DNA of 64,000 nucleotides from Gammaproteobacteria bacterium (GTDB lineage Bacteria > Pseudomonadota > Gammaproteobacteria > Eutrophobiales > Eutrophobiaceae): positions 124,001-188,000 of the forward strand of contig CANKCB010000003.1 in assembly GCA_947480335.1 (NCBI GenBank), in the 5' to 3' direction. This document shows positions 35,701-43,451 of this stretch, piece after piece. A model generated the notes under the pieces. That model was not told the DNA's origin. It saw only the letters and a program-made list of their open reading frames with translations, and searched no databases. Each line of letters begins with the position of its first letter. The first letter of the stretch is position 1. Both the position numbers and the translations under genes were made by a program.

Positions 35701-36585
35701 TATACAGACACTGCCAGCACAACTACCACGAACATGATCGTCACTTTTGAACGCACAATCAGCATAAACGATATGCCGGTGCTCGAAGCTCATGTGATGA
35801 ATGGCAAGGCAGTACTGCCGACAGCAATGATTGCAGAATGGCTCACCCATGGCGCGATGCATAACAACCCGGGCCTGTCGTTCAATGGCATTGATAATCT
35901 TGCCATCTTCAAGGGTGTGATACTGGAAACCGGCAAGCAGGCTGAGTTACAGATTGTTGCCGGTAACCCTGTCGAAACTAACGGGACACACCGTGTACCG
36001 GTTGAACTACGTCAGGGCAAACTCTTGCATGCAGGCGCCAGTATAGTTCTGGGCAATGAATCACTGTCGGTTCCGGCGGCCAGCAATCCGGTCATACTGG
36101 GTACTTATTCAATTGCCGATACTGAGCTGTATCAATCTGGCCGACTGTTTCATGGCAAACCCCTGCAAGGAATCGAGGTGATTACCGGTTACAGCGATCG
36201 TGGTATTTCTGCACGTGTACAGTCTGCTCCCAACCCTTCAGTCTGGATGAAACAACCGATACGCACTGGCTGGCTAATGGATCCTCTCGCGCTGGACTGT
36301 GCTTTCCAGTTGATGATTCTGTGGTGTTTTGAACGCAGCGGCACCGGCTCATTACCCACCCGCATGGGCAAATATCGTCAGTTCCGTCGCAACTATCCGA
36401 AAGACGGCGTACTGATTAACCTGCTGGTTGAATCATCCACTAAACATGAAGCCAAAGCCTCGATTGAGTTTGTTGACTTGCAAGGCAAACTGATCGCGCG
36501 AATTGATGGTTATGAGTGTGTGATTGATGCCTCGTTGAATGAGGCCTTCAGACGTAATCGTCTGGAAACAGAACCACAGGCCTGA
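29731..36585 (+). CDS. pfaA: PUFA synthase subunit PfaA (KS-MAT-4xACP-KR-DH)
   Basis: PfaA is the main multidomain subunit of the polyunsaturated fatty acid synthase (2284 residues from the GTG at 29731, which overlaps the pfaD stop). Domains in order: ketosynthase with active Cys225 in DAACASS, then EAHGTGTRVGD and KSMIGHTKAAAG; malonyl acyltransferase with the nucleophile Ser689 in GHSFGE; a Q/L-rich helix (QEQTAELHRRYLEGQQ) and a Ser/Thr/Ala-rich linker; four acyl carrier domains with phosphopantetheine Ser at 1145, 1242, 1340 and 1440 (each LGIDSIK); ketoreductase (SGGARGITAEIA at about 1714, DYAAANE near 1903); and a C-terminal dehydratase-like hot-dog region (about 2010-2270). The ACPs need the transferase encoded at the operon end. 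It is followed by pfaC after 41 nt. Confidence 0.96.
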   Translation: MTKKTETPSETINTATAVPLAIIGIGCLFPGASDPHSYWTNIREGVDAITEIPSSHWNPDDYFNADKHAPDMTYAKRGGFISAVDFDPLLYGLSPNNIEATDTTQLLGMVVARQALLDAGYATGRDSNDGRPFDRNRTSVILGVTGTLELVIPLGARLGHPIWRKALADAGVDKAVAEEVVDRISAGYVPWQENSFPGLLGNVAAGRIANRFDLGGTNCVVDAACASSLSAIHLAALELYSGRSDMAITGGFDTFNDIFMYMCFSKTPALSPTGNSKPFDSNGDGTILGEGLGAIVLKRLADAERDGDNIYAVLRGIGSSSDGRGNAIYAPSANGQTRALRNAYREAGVSPSSIELVEAHGTGTRVGDAVEAEALSSVYRESKAEGSWCAIGSVKSMIGHTKAAAGVAGLIKVAMALKHKVLPPTIKVTQPLDILTPGNAPVYVNTRKRPWIASNEHPRRGAISAFGFGGSNFHCVLEEATSTPVGIDWDGKVLVLGLSGDNRPSLLDKLNTFNLKQEWNDLRTSAARSLQQFNSNESCRLLMVITPKTTLDKLFNDARQMLQKQDLSQWSLPEGAWFGSGKPTGKLALLFPGQGSQYPDMLLDLACQFPQLQTALAEANQIFGDMHAGELLDKLVYPLPVFNETARAAQADALRATQYTQPAIGAVSMGALRVLEHFGIQADACAGHSFGELTALCAAGRIDSNSLHRLAIKRGELMNLGSGDHGSMLAVSASAAVLHEILEAEQLDVIIANNNAPRQVVLSGATEQIHRAAEVLKKRGLSAKILTVSAAFHSSFVSAAEKPFAQFMQAIRFGKGQMDVYANTTATLYPKAESAVRQLLARQLAQPVEFVAEIGNMYANGIRTFVEAGPGNTLTGLVKSILGEREHTAVALDASKGKQGGQFDLACTLARIAATGHENQINLWDDRWLSQLPAASTKKPAMTIALTGANYVKPRPALQKTAQEKSRMTNSTITPAAISPLQQPVTSTSTTAQTGSSLLTPTVNSTQATPLLLTTQQCILALQQMQEQTAELHRRYLEGQQLAQQAIQRLLEQQQQLLSGIPISNPIAPMPMASLPQGPVTRPTTVSAAASPAAPIATAAAGPAPSASTGQLETILLQVIAEKTGYPVEMLSMEMSLDTDLGIDSIKRVEILSGLQERLPGIRKIQPEDLGTFRLLKNIIEYLSVGTDTASAPISIATTISTVQPDAALNQALLAVVAEKTGYPVDMLRLEMNLDTDLGIDSIKRVEILSAFQERMPNAPTVNPEDMVKLQTLQQIVDYMRSRSTMTVTISQPVSIPVLPAGSSTALTTSLLEVVAEKTGYPVDMLRLDMNLDTDLGIDSIKRVEILSAFQERMPEAPTVNPEHMATLQTLQQIVDYMQTHGGAGIIATLPTPTAITSTVSTTAPIFNQVLLEVVAEKTGYPVDMLRLDMNLDTDLGIDSIKRVEILSAFQERMPEAPTVNPEHMATLQTLQQIVEYMHQGQTAQKITTIPTVQASASSNAADNLWRGVVTVSPLAAAATRSKLGLPAKSVIHVVDAGDDLSRQICDEFKRQGYNVHLTGIKEAPPAQLSALVIIAPSQPNPDFLADAFVLIQQAGAVLKQSATNGPALLAGITGQGGSFGIEQMSDSNPIGAGLAGLIKTADKEWPAVRCRMLDTNYQTGAQQLAAQIAEELLHVGPLETGLRAQDCITLTLTPASLQQSNSRPVPPINAGEVVVISGGARGITAEIAVELAESFKTNLLLLGRSPVPAQEPDWLVGLSDESAIKRAIVANSTGQTNPKQIESHYREWMASREIRQTLDRIRATGVKVDYQSVDVRNSNEIAQALTQARTTLGPIRGIIHGAGVLADRHIEDKTRTQFTEVVSTKVDGLQALLQATQQDPLSVLVLFSSSTARFGRKGQIDYAAANEVLNKTAQQQLRLRPQCRVVSVNWGPWDGGMVTPGLKKIFNNEGVGVIPLRAGAKYLLDEISAPGPVELVLLGSAPAPANTPTYTDTASTTTTNMIVTFERTISINDMPVLEAHVMNGKAVLPTAMIAEWLTHGAMHNNPGLSFNGIDNLAIFKGVILETGKQAELQIVAGNPVETNGTHRVPVELRQGKLLHAGASIVLGNESLSVPAASNPVILGTYSIADTELYQSGRLFHGKPLQGIEVITGYSDRGISARVQSAPNPSVWMKQPIRTGWLMDPLALDCAFQLMILWCFERSGTGSLPTRMGKYRQFRRNYPKDGVLINLLVESSTKHEAKASIEFVDLQGKLIARIDGYECVIDASLNEAFRRNRLETEPQA
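33064..34173 (+). repeat. Four tandem acyl carrier protein repeats within pfaA
   Basis: Four units of about 290-300 bp each encode an ACP with DTDLGIDSIKRVEILS. Units 3 and 4 are nearly identical in protein sequence, yet differ at many third codon positions. The first ACP is the most divergent (SGLQERLPGIRKIQPED in place of AFQERMPEAPTVNPEH). Linkers between units are variable and rich in Ser, Thr, Pro and Ala. Confidence 0.95.
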
Positions 36586-36626
36586 CCGGAATAAATTCTG
36601 CACGATATGTTGTTACAGGTGTCAGT

Positions 36627-39600
36627 ATGAAACCGGCCCAGACCATCGCCATTGTTGGTATGGGCGGGATCTTTCCCGGCGCAAACAGCGTAGACCAGCT
36701 GTGGGAAAATATTGTCGCGGGACGTGATCTGTCACGTGAGCCTCCCGCAGGTCGCTGGTCACTCAAGCTGCAGCAGGTTTATGCTCGTGAACCTGGGCCG
36801 GATCATGTCTATTCAAAACGTGCCTGCTTTGTTGATAATCTCACTCCAGATATCAGTGGGCTCAATATTGATACCTCTCTGGTACAAGCACTCGATCCCA
36901 TGTTTGCACTGTTACTGCATGCCGGTAAACAGGCCTGGCTCGACACAGTAACAGCGAAACTGGATAGACAGCGCACCGGCATCATAATCGGCAATATCGC
37001 CTTGCCTACGGATACGGCTTCAAGTCTGGCAGACGAATTACTGGGTTTGTCCTTCGGTAACCAATTACTGGGCAAGCCGCCCGCCGCAGTCAAAACACAT
37101 ATGCTCAACCGTTATGTGGCTGGCTTACCGGCCACGATACTGGCACGCGCACTCGGTCTGGGCGGTACTTGTTATACCCTCGATGCCGCCTGTGCTTCTT
37201 CATTATATTCATTGAAGTATGCCGTAGCTGAATTACAGGCTGGCCGTGCGGATGCGATGCTCTGTGGTGGACTGTCACGACCGGACAGTCTGTACACCCA
37301 GATGGGTTTCTCCACACTGGGTGCGATTTCACCTACTGGACGTTGTTCACCGTTCGATAACAAGGCCGATGGTCTGGTCGTGGGTGAGGGCTCCGGTATT
37401 CTTGTATTGAAACGACTTGAAGATGCCTTACGCGATCAGGATCACATTTATGCGACCATCGCTGGTACCGGTATCTCGAATGATATACGCGGCAATCTGA
37501 TGTTGCCGGATTCGGAAGGACAACTACGCGCCATGCGGGCGGCCTATAAGGAGGCCAACTGGCAACCCGATGAGGTTGATCTGGTTGAGTGTCATGGTAC
37601 CGGCACGCCAGCAGGCGACACCACTGAATTCCAGAGCCTGCGCACACTCTGGGGGCCTGATTATCAGGGTAACCATTCCTGTGTCATCGGCTCGGTCAAA
37701 AGCAATATAGGTCATCTGCTAACAGCGGCCGGTTCAGCTGGTCTTATCAAGGTATTGATGGCGTTCAAACAGGCCTTGTTACCACCCACCGCCAATTTCG
37801 AAAAAGCCGCCAGCAGTATTGATCTTGATCACAGTCCATTCACTGTACTCAATCGGGCGCAGGACTGGCCGACACGCAACGCGAATCAACCACGCCGTGC
37901 GGCTGTCAGCGCTTTTGGTTTTGGTGGCATCAATGCACACGTACTACTGGAACAGTGGCCGCCACAGTCCGGTAAACGCAAAACGATCAAAGCACGCAAA
38001 CCTGCCACCGTGACCAGTCATGCGGCGGGTGCAATAGCGATTGTCGGTATGGATACCTGTTGCGGACCATGGCAAACATTGAAATCATTTAGCGCACGTG
38101 TACTGGGTGAGGCGGAAACCCAGACTACTAACCCGGCGCATAACCGCTGGGGCCTCGCACGTCTGTCAGGGTTGCCTGGCTATACCATCGATCAGGTAAA
38201 TGTACCGGTAGGTCGTTTCCGTATTCCTCCGAAAGAATTACAGGATATGTTGCCACAGCAATTGTTAATGCTGCAGGTCGCTGCCAATGCACTGGACAAT
38301 GCCGGACTTGGTAGTCTGGCCGATCAGGAAAGAATTGATGCCGGCGTTTTTATTGGTATAGGTCTGGACCTGAATACCACGAATTTTCACCTGCGCTGGT
38401 CCATGACAGAAATGGCCAGAGTCTGGATTAAACAGTCCGGATTACAAGCGGATGAATCCACTTTGCAACAGTGGATAGCTCAATTGAAAGATATGATCAG
38501 CCCGCCGCTAACGGCCAACCGTACCATGGGTGCACTCGGCGGTATTGTTGCCAGCCGGATTGCCCGCGCGTTCAATCTTGGCGGTCCTGGCTTTACGATT
38601 TCCAGCGAAGAAAGTTCAGGAATGCATGCACTACAAACCGCTGTGCGCGCCTTGCAAAGAAATGAACTGAACCTTGCCATTGTTGGTGCGGTAGATTTGG
38701 CCGGTGATGTCCGGGCAGTCGCAGGACAGGATGCCAACCGGCCCTATGCACAAGATGGCAACTGTCGTCCCTTTGCCAGGGACAGTTCCGGTCCGATCAT
38801 CGGTGAGGGTGCGGTTGCCTTCATATTGAAACGCCACGAAGATGCCGTGCGTGATGGTGACCGCATCTATTCACTGATTACCGGTATCGGAAGTGCAACT
38901 GGTGGTGATACGGATAAAATGCTGCCTGCTATCCAAACCTATACCCGTTCTGTCCGGCAGGCTTGTACTGATGCGAACATTGATTTGGCCACAATCTCCT
39001 ACATAGAAACGTTTGGTAGCGGTGATCCGGATGAAGACAGGCTGGAAACCGGAGCGCTGTGTTCCCTGTTTGGCAAACGGGAAGATAATAACGACACTTG
39101 TGTCATCAGTAGTGTAAAAGCGGATATAGGACATACCGGAGCTGCCTCAGCACTGACAGCGATTGCAAAAGCCAGCTTGTGTCTGTATCACCATGTATTG
39201 CCACCATTACGCCATGTTATTCCGGGTCAGTCTCGCTTTCAGGAGTATTCACAATTTGCGATTAACTCGTTACCGCAATACTGGCTGCGCGACCGTGCAG
39301 CGGGCCCTCGTCGCGCACTGGCCGGATCAATGGGTACAGGAGGTACTTGCGGCCATGTATTACTTGAACAGTCTGAATCTGCCAGTGAGGCAACCAGCGA
39401 ATTAGCAATACTGTCCGGAGGCTGTACAGACCAGCTGTTCTCAATCGAAGCGGATGAACGACTGCAATTACATCAGTCACTGGATAAGCTGACACAGTTG
39501 TTAAAACAGTTCGGTGACGCTGACGTCCGTCAGAGTGCACAACGCTGGTTTGCATTGAACCAAAAACAACCACGCGGGAGATTGGCAATCAGTTTGCTGG

Positions 39601-42600
39601 CCAGTACCTCGCAGCAGCTTGATGAACTGATCGCTCAGGCGCATCAGCTGGCCGATGGTGGCAGATTGCCTATTACCGATCGTCTGTATTTTACCGATCA
39701 ACCACTTGCCGACAGCGGCAAGATAGCATTTGTGTTTCCGGGATCAGGCAATCATTTCCGTGGCATGGGCAGGGATATTGCCTGTCGCTGGCCACAAATA
39801 CTGGAACGACTGGATCAGGAAAATTCTGCACTGGGTTCACAATTTGCCCGTGCTCGCTTCTGGTCCGGGAATGACTCATTCGCATTAAGTCATCAGGACG
39901 TAATCTTTGGTCAGGTTTGGCTGGGCACGCTTGTCAGTGATGTCATCGCCAGTTTTGGAGTAAAACTGGATGCCATCATTGGATACAGCCTCGGTGAAAC
40001 GGCCGGGTTGTTCGCCACCCGTACCTGGCGGGATCGTGACCTGATGTTAAAACGTATCCAGCAATCCACCTTGTTTACTAAAGAACTCGCAGGACCGTGT
40101 ACAGCGGCACGTGAATGCTGGGGCTTGTCCAGCTATGTGGATGTCAACTGGCTGGTCGGTGTGATTCAATGCTCCGCTGAACACCTGGCTACATACATTC
40201 AGAATCTGCCCTGGGTCTATCTACTCATTATTAATACACCGGAAGAGTGTGTGATCGGTGGCAATCGCATTGCAGTTGAATCTCTGGTGAAGGAACTGGG
40301 CTGCAGTTTCCATCCGTTGGACACGATTACCACCGTCCACTGCGAACTCGCAAAATCGGTAGCCAAACCCTATCGTGATTTACACCTGTTTCCAACCACG
40401 CCACCAACCAATGTCGATTTTTATAGTGGCATACTTGGTAGTTCCTACACTGTCACGACAGACAGTGCCGCTGACTCGATTGTCGGACAGGCCGTGCAGG
40501 CATTTGACTACACACGTGTAATCAATTCGGCCTATGAGGATGGAATACGACTGTTTATCGAAATGGGACCTGGAGCATCGTGTACACGCATGATCGATCG
40601 CATTCTGCAGGACAGGCCGCATCTGGCACAGGCGGTGTGCGTAAACGGGAAAAATGGCGTGGCTACCGTATTACGTACATTGGCACTGTTAAACACGCAC
40701 CGTGTTCCGCTGCAGCTGGACAGTCTGTATTCCGATACAACGGCTACTGCGTCTCCGACATCGGTACAACCCAGCGTGAGCGTCAAGGTTGGGCACGACC
40801 CTGTCCGGTTACGCTGGCCTGAGACTCAGGCCCGGCAAACACCGGTCAATACCGTCAAGTCGATCAGTACAGCCCGAATCATTGAACATCCTGCACGACA
40901 AGCTGCAAACACAGCACCCGTGACACTGGTTGAACAAATGGTCAGGACTGAATCGGCGATGGCGCTGGCACACGATACCTATTTGCGGGTGGCCAATGGC
41001 ATTACAACCACACTCAGCCATGCCTTGTCATTACAGATGACCCTGCTGCAAAACCCTGATGCGATAAAAGTGGAACTGTCCACCGCTACCGCACTGCCAC
41101 CTTTACCACCGAACAGGCAGGCAGTGCTGGATCGCTCGCAATGTCTCGAATTTGCGGTCGGTTCAATCGGCAAGGTACTGGGCGCACAATTTGCGGCGAT
41201 TGATAACTATCCAACCCGTGTACGTTTACCGGATGAACCCTTGATGCTGGTGGATCGAATCACACTGATTGAAGGCGAAGCCTGTTCGATGAGTCATGGA
41301 CGTGTGGTTACCGAACACGACATTCATCCGGGCGCCTGGTATCTCGACGGCGGACGTATACCGACCTGTATTGCTGTGGAATCAGGTCAGGCCGATTTGT
41401 TCCTGTCAGGTTATCTCGGCATTGATCACATCACCAAAGGTCTGGCTGTTTATCGTTTGCTGGATGCCGAGATCTGTTTCCACGATGCACTGCCTGGCCC
41501 GGGCCACACGATTCGCTATGACATCCGGATTGAAAGGTTTTTCAGACAAGGTGACACCCATCTGTTCCGATTCAGCTTTGAAGGCACCGTCAACGGCAAA
41601 CCATTATTGACGATGAAAAATGGTTGTGCCGGATTCTTTAGCCAGGGTGAACTGGATGCCGGCAAGGGAATCATATTGACTGAATTTGAACGACGATTGA
41701 TCGCAGGAATCAAAACTCCTGACTGGCAAACACTGGTTCCGATGCAACGTGAATCCTTCTCGGACGCACAGATTGCTTTGTTACGTCGTGGTGATCTGGA
41801 GGCGGCCTTTGGTCCCTTGTTTGCCGGGTTAGCTTTACAGCAACCCGCCGGTTTGCCTACTGGTCGCATGACACTGGTACACCGTGTGCTGGATCTGGAT
41901 CCAGGTGCGGGTCGTTACGGTCTTGGCCAGATTACCGGTGAAGCCGATATTCATCCGGACGACTGGTTCCTGACCTGTCATTTTATAGATGATCAAGTGA
42001 TGCCCGGTACGCTGATGTATGAATGTTGTCTGCACACTATGCGCATCTACCTGTTGCGCATGGGATGGATCGGTGAAGCAAGCAACGTAGTATATGAACC
42101 GGTACCCGGCGTAAACAGTAAACTGAAATGCCGCGGACAAGTCATTGCTACAACCCGCAAGGTGCAGTATGAAATCACCCTGAAGGAAATCGGTTATAAA
42201 CCGGACGGCACACCGTATGTGATCGCCGATGCATTGATGTATGCCGATGGTCGTGCCATTGTGCAGATGACGAATATGTCGGTGCAGTTAACCGGATTAC
42301 AGCGTGATCAATTGCATGCATTGTGGCAACAACAGGGTCGCCCTGCTCTTTCAGCACCGGAACGCAAGGTACTGTTTGACTACTACTCTATACTTGCCTT
42401 TGCCACAGGCAAACCGTCCGAGGCTTTTGGTGATCGCTACCTGCCGTTTGATACTGAAAGGGTTATTGCCCGTCTGCCCGGGCCACCGTTCCAGTTTCTG
42501 GATCGAATCGTCTCAATTCAGCACTGTGAACCCTGGCAATTAAAAGCAGGCGCTATCATAGACGGTGAATACGATGTGCCGACAGATGCATGGTACTTCG

Positions 42601-43451
42601 CTGCAAACCGGCAACGCTGCATGCCGTTCTCGGTACTGCTCGAAATTGCCTTGCAACCTTGCGGCTGGATGGCGGCCTATCTGGGTTCGGCGCTGACCAG
42701 TGAAACAGATTTGTCCTTCCGCAATCTTGGTGGCAAGGCGGTACAGACACTGCCGGTCACGGCCAACACCGGCACGTTGACCATCCGGGTGAAGATGACC
42801 AATGTCGCCTTATCCGGTGGCATGATTATCCAGAACTATGATTATGAAGTTCGCTGCGCAGCGGGCACGGTCTATAAAGGCGATACCTATTTTGGTTTCT
42901 TTTCAAAACAGGCGCTGGCAAACCAGGTGGGTATCCGGGATGCCATACCCTATCAGCCGACTGCAAATGAACTGGTAAAGGCCAGTCGTTTCGAATATCC
43001 ACAACAGGCACCTTACCCGGATACACAGATGCGCATGCTCGACACGATTGAAATATATGATCCTTCAGGCGGTCCACACGGTCTGGGTTATATTCGTGGT
43101 ACAGCTAAAGTGAATCCTGACGCCTGGTTTTTCAAGGCGCACTTTTATCAGGATCCGGTCTGGCCTGGCTCACTGGGACTGGAGTCATTTATACAATTAT
43201 TAAAGGTTGCTGCTGCTGAAAAATGGGGCAGTAGCATTGAGAGCCAGTTTGAATCGATGGCATTACATCTGCCTCACCAATGGCTATATCGGGGACAAAT
43301 ACTGCCTACAGACCAGTCGGTGACCATCGCTGCTGTGATTAAACAGGTTGATCATGCTGAAAAACGTCTGACAGCAGACGGGTTTTTGACTGTGGATGAC
43401 AGAATCATCTATCAGATGACTGATTTTACCCTTAGAATGCCAGACATATGA
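36627..43451 (+). CDS. pfaC: PUFA synthase subunit PfaC with fused acyltransferase (KS-CLF-AT-DH-DH)
   Basis: The 2274-residue subunit extends and dehydrates the PUFA chain. Domains: ketosynthase with Cys189 in DAACASS, ECHGTGTPAGD and KSNIGHLLTAAG; a chain-length-factor-like ketosynthase (about 470-930) whose active Cys is replaced by Glu662 (SSEESSG); an acyltransferase (about 1030-1330, FVFPGSGNHFRGMG, nucleophile Ser1121 in GYSLGE); and two FabA-type dehydratase didomains (about 1500-1890 and 1910-2274, with CHFIDDQVMPG and AHFYQDPVWPG). In Shewanella the acyltransferase is a separate protein, PfaB. Here it lies inside PfaC, as in myxobacterial Pfa3. No acylglycerolphosphate acyltransferase or thioesterase domain follows the dehydratases. 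The stop overlaps the oleA start by 4 nt (ATGA). Confidence 0.95.
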   Translation: MKPAQTIAIVGMGGIFPGANSVDQLWENIVAGRDLSREPPAGRWSLKLQQVYAREPGPDHVYSKRACFVDNLTPDISGLNIDTSLVQALDPMFALLLHAGKQAWLDTVTAKLDRQRTGIIIGNIALPTDTASSLADELLGLSFGNQLLGKPPAAVKTHMLNRYVAGLPATILARALGLGGTCYTLDAACASSLYSLKYAVAELQAGRADAMLCGGLSRPDSLYTQMGFSTLGAISPTGRCSPFDNKADGLVVGEGSGILVLKRLEDALRDQDHIYATIAGTGISNDIRGNLMLPDSEGQLRAMRAAYKEANWQPDEVDLVECHGTGTPAGDTTEFQSLRTLWGPDYQGNHSCVIGSVKSNIGHLLTAAGSAGLIKVLMAFKQALLPPTANFEKAASSIDLDHSPFTVLNRAQDWPTRNANQPRRAAVSAFGFGGINAHVLLEQWPPQSGKRKTIKARKPATVTSHAAGAIAIVGMDTCCGPWQTLKSFSARVLGEAETQTTNPAHNRWGLARLSGLPGYTIDQVNVPVGRFRIPPKELQDMLPQQLLMLQVAANALDNAGLGSLADQERIDAGVFIGIGLDLNTTNFHLRWSMTEMARVWIKQSGLQADESTLQQWIAQLKDMISPPLTANRTMGALGGIVASRIARAFNLGGPGFTISSEESSGMHALQTAVRALQRNELNLAIVGAVDLAGDVRAVAGQDANRPYAQDGNCRPFARDSSGPIIGEGAVAFILKRHEDAVRDGDRIYSLITGIGSATGGDTDKMLPAIQTYTRSVRQACTDANIDLATISYIETFGSGDPDEDRLETGALCSLFGKREDNNDTCVISSVKADIGHTGAASALTAIAKASLCLYHHVLPPLRHVIPGQSRFQEYSQFAINSLPQYWLRDRAAGPRRALAGSMGTGGTCGHVLLEQSESASEATSELAILSGGCTDQLFSIEADERLQLHQSLDKLTQLLKQFGDADVRQSAQRWFALNQKQPRGRLAISLLASTSQQLDELIAQAHQLADGGRLPITDRLYFTDQPLADSGKIAFVFPGSGNHFRGMGRDIACRWPQILERLDQENSALGSQFARARFWSGNDSFALSHQDVIFGQVWLGTLVSDVIASFGVKLDAIIGYSLGETAGLFATRTWRDRDLMLKRIQQSTLFTKELAGPCTAARECWGLSSYVDVNWLVGVIQCSAEHLATYIQNLPWVYLLIINTPEECVIGGNRIAVESLVKELGCSFHPLDTITTVHCELAKSVAKPYRDLHLFPTTPPTNVDFYSGILGSSYTVTTDSAADSIVGQAVQAFDYTRVINSAYEDGIRLFIEMGPGASCTRMIDRILQDRPHLAQAVCVNGKNGVATVLRTLALLNTHRVPLQLDSLYSDTTATASPTSVQPSVSVKVGHDPVRLRWPETQARQTPVNTVKSISTARIIEHPARQAANTAPVTLVEQMVRTESAMALAHDTYLRVANGITTTLSHALSLQMTLLQNPDAIKVELSTATALPPLPPNRQAVLDRSQCLEFAVGSIGKVLGAQFAAIDNYPTRVRLPDEPLMLVDRITLIEGEACSMSHGRVVTEHDIHPGAWYLDGGRIPTCIAVESGQADLFLSGYLGIDHITKGLAVYRLLDAEICFHDALPGPGHTIRYDIRIERFFRQGDTHLFRFSFEGTVNGKPLLTMKNGCAGFFSQGELDAGKGIILTEFERRLIAGIKTPDWQTLVPMQRESFSDAQIALLRRGDLEAAFGPLFAGLALQQPAGLPTGRMTLVHRVLDLDPGAGRYGLGQITGEADIHPDDWFLTCHFIDDQVMPGTLMYECCLHTMRIYLLRMGWIGEASNVVYEPVPGVNSKLKCRGQVIATTRKVQYEITLKEIGYKPDGTPYVIADALMYADGRAIVQMTNMSVQLTGLQRDQLHALWQQQGRPALSAPERKVLFDYYSILAFATGKPSEAFGDRYLPFDTERVIARLPGPPFQFLDRIVSIQHCEPWQLKAGAIIDGEYDVPTDAWYFAANRQRCMPFSVLLEIALQPCGWMAAYLGSALTSETDLSFRNLGGKAVQTLPVTANTGTLTIRVKMTNVALSGGMIIQNYDYEVRCAAGTVYKGDTYFGFFSKQALANQVGIRDAIPYQPTANELVKASRFEYPQQAPYPDTQMRMLDTIEIYDPSGGPHGLGYIRGTAKVNPDAWFFKAHFYQDPVWPGSLGLESFIQLLKVAAAEKWGSSIESQFESMALHLPHQWLYRGQILPTDQSVTIAAVIKQVDHAEKRLTADGFLTVDDRIIYQMTDFTLRMPDI

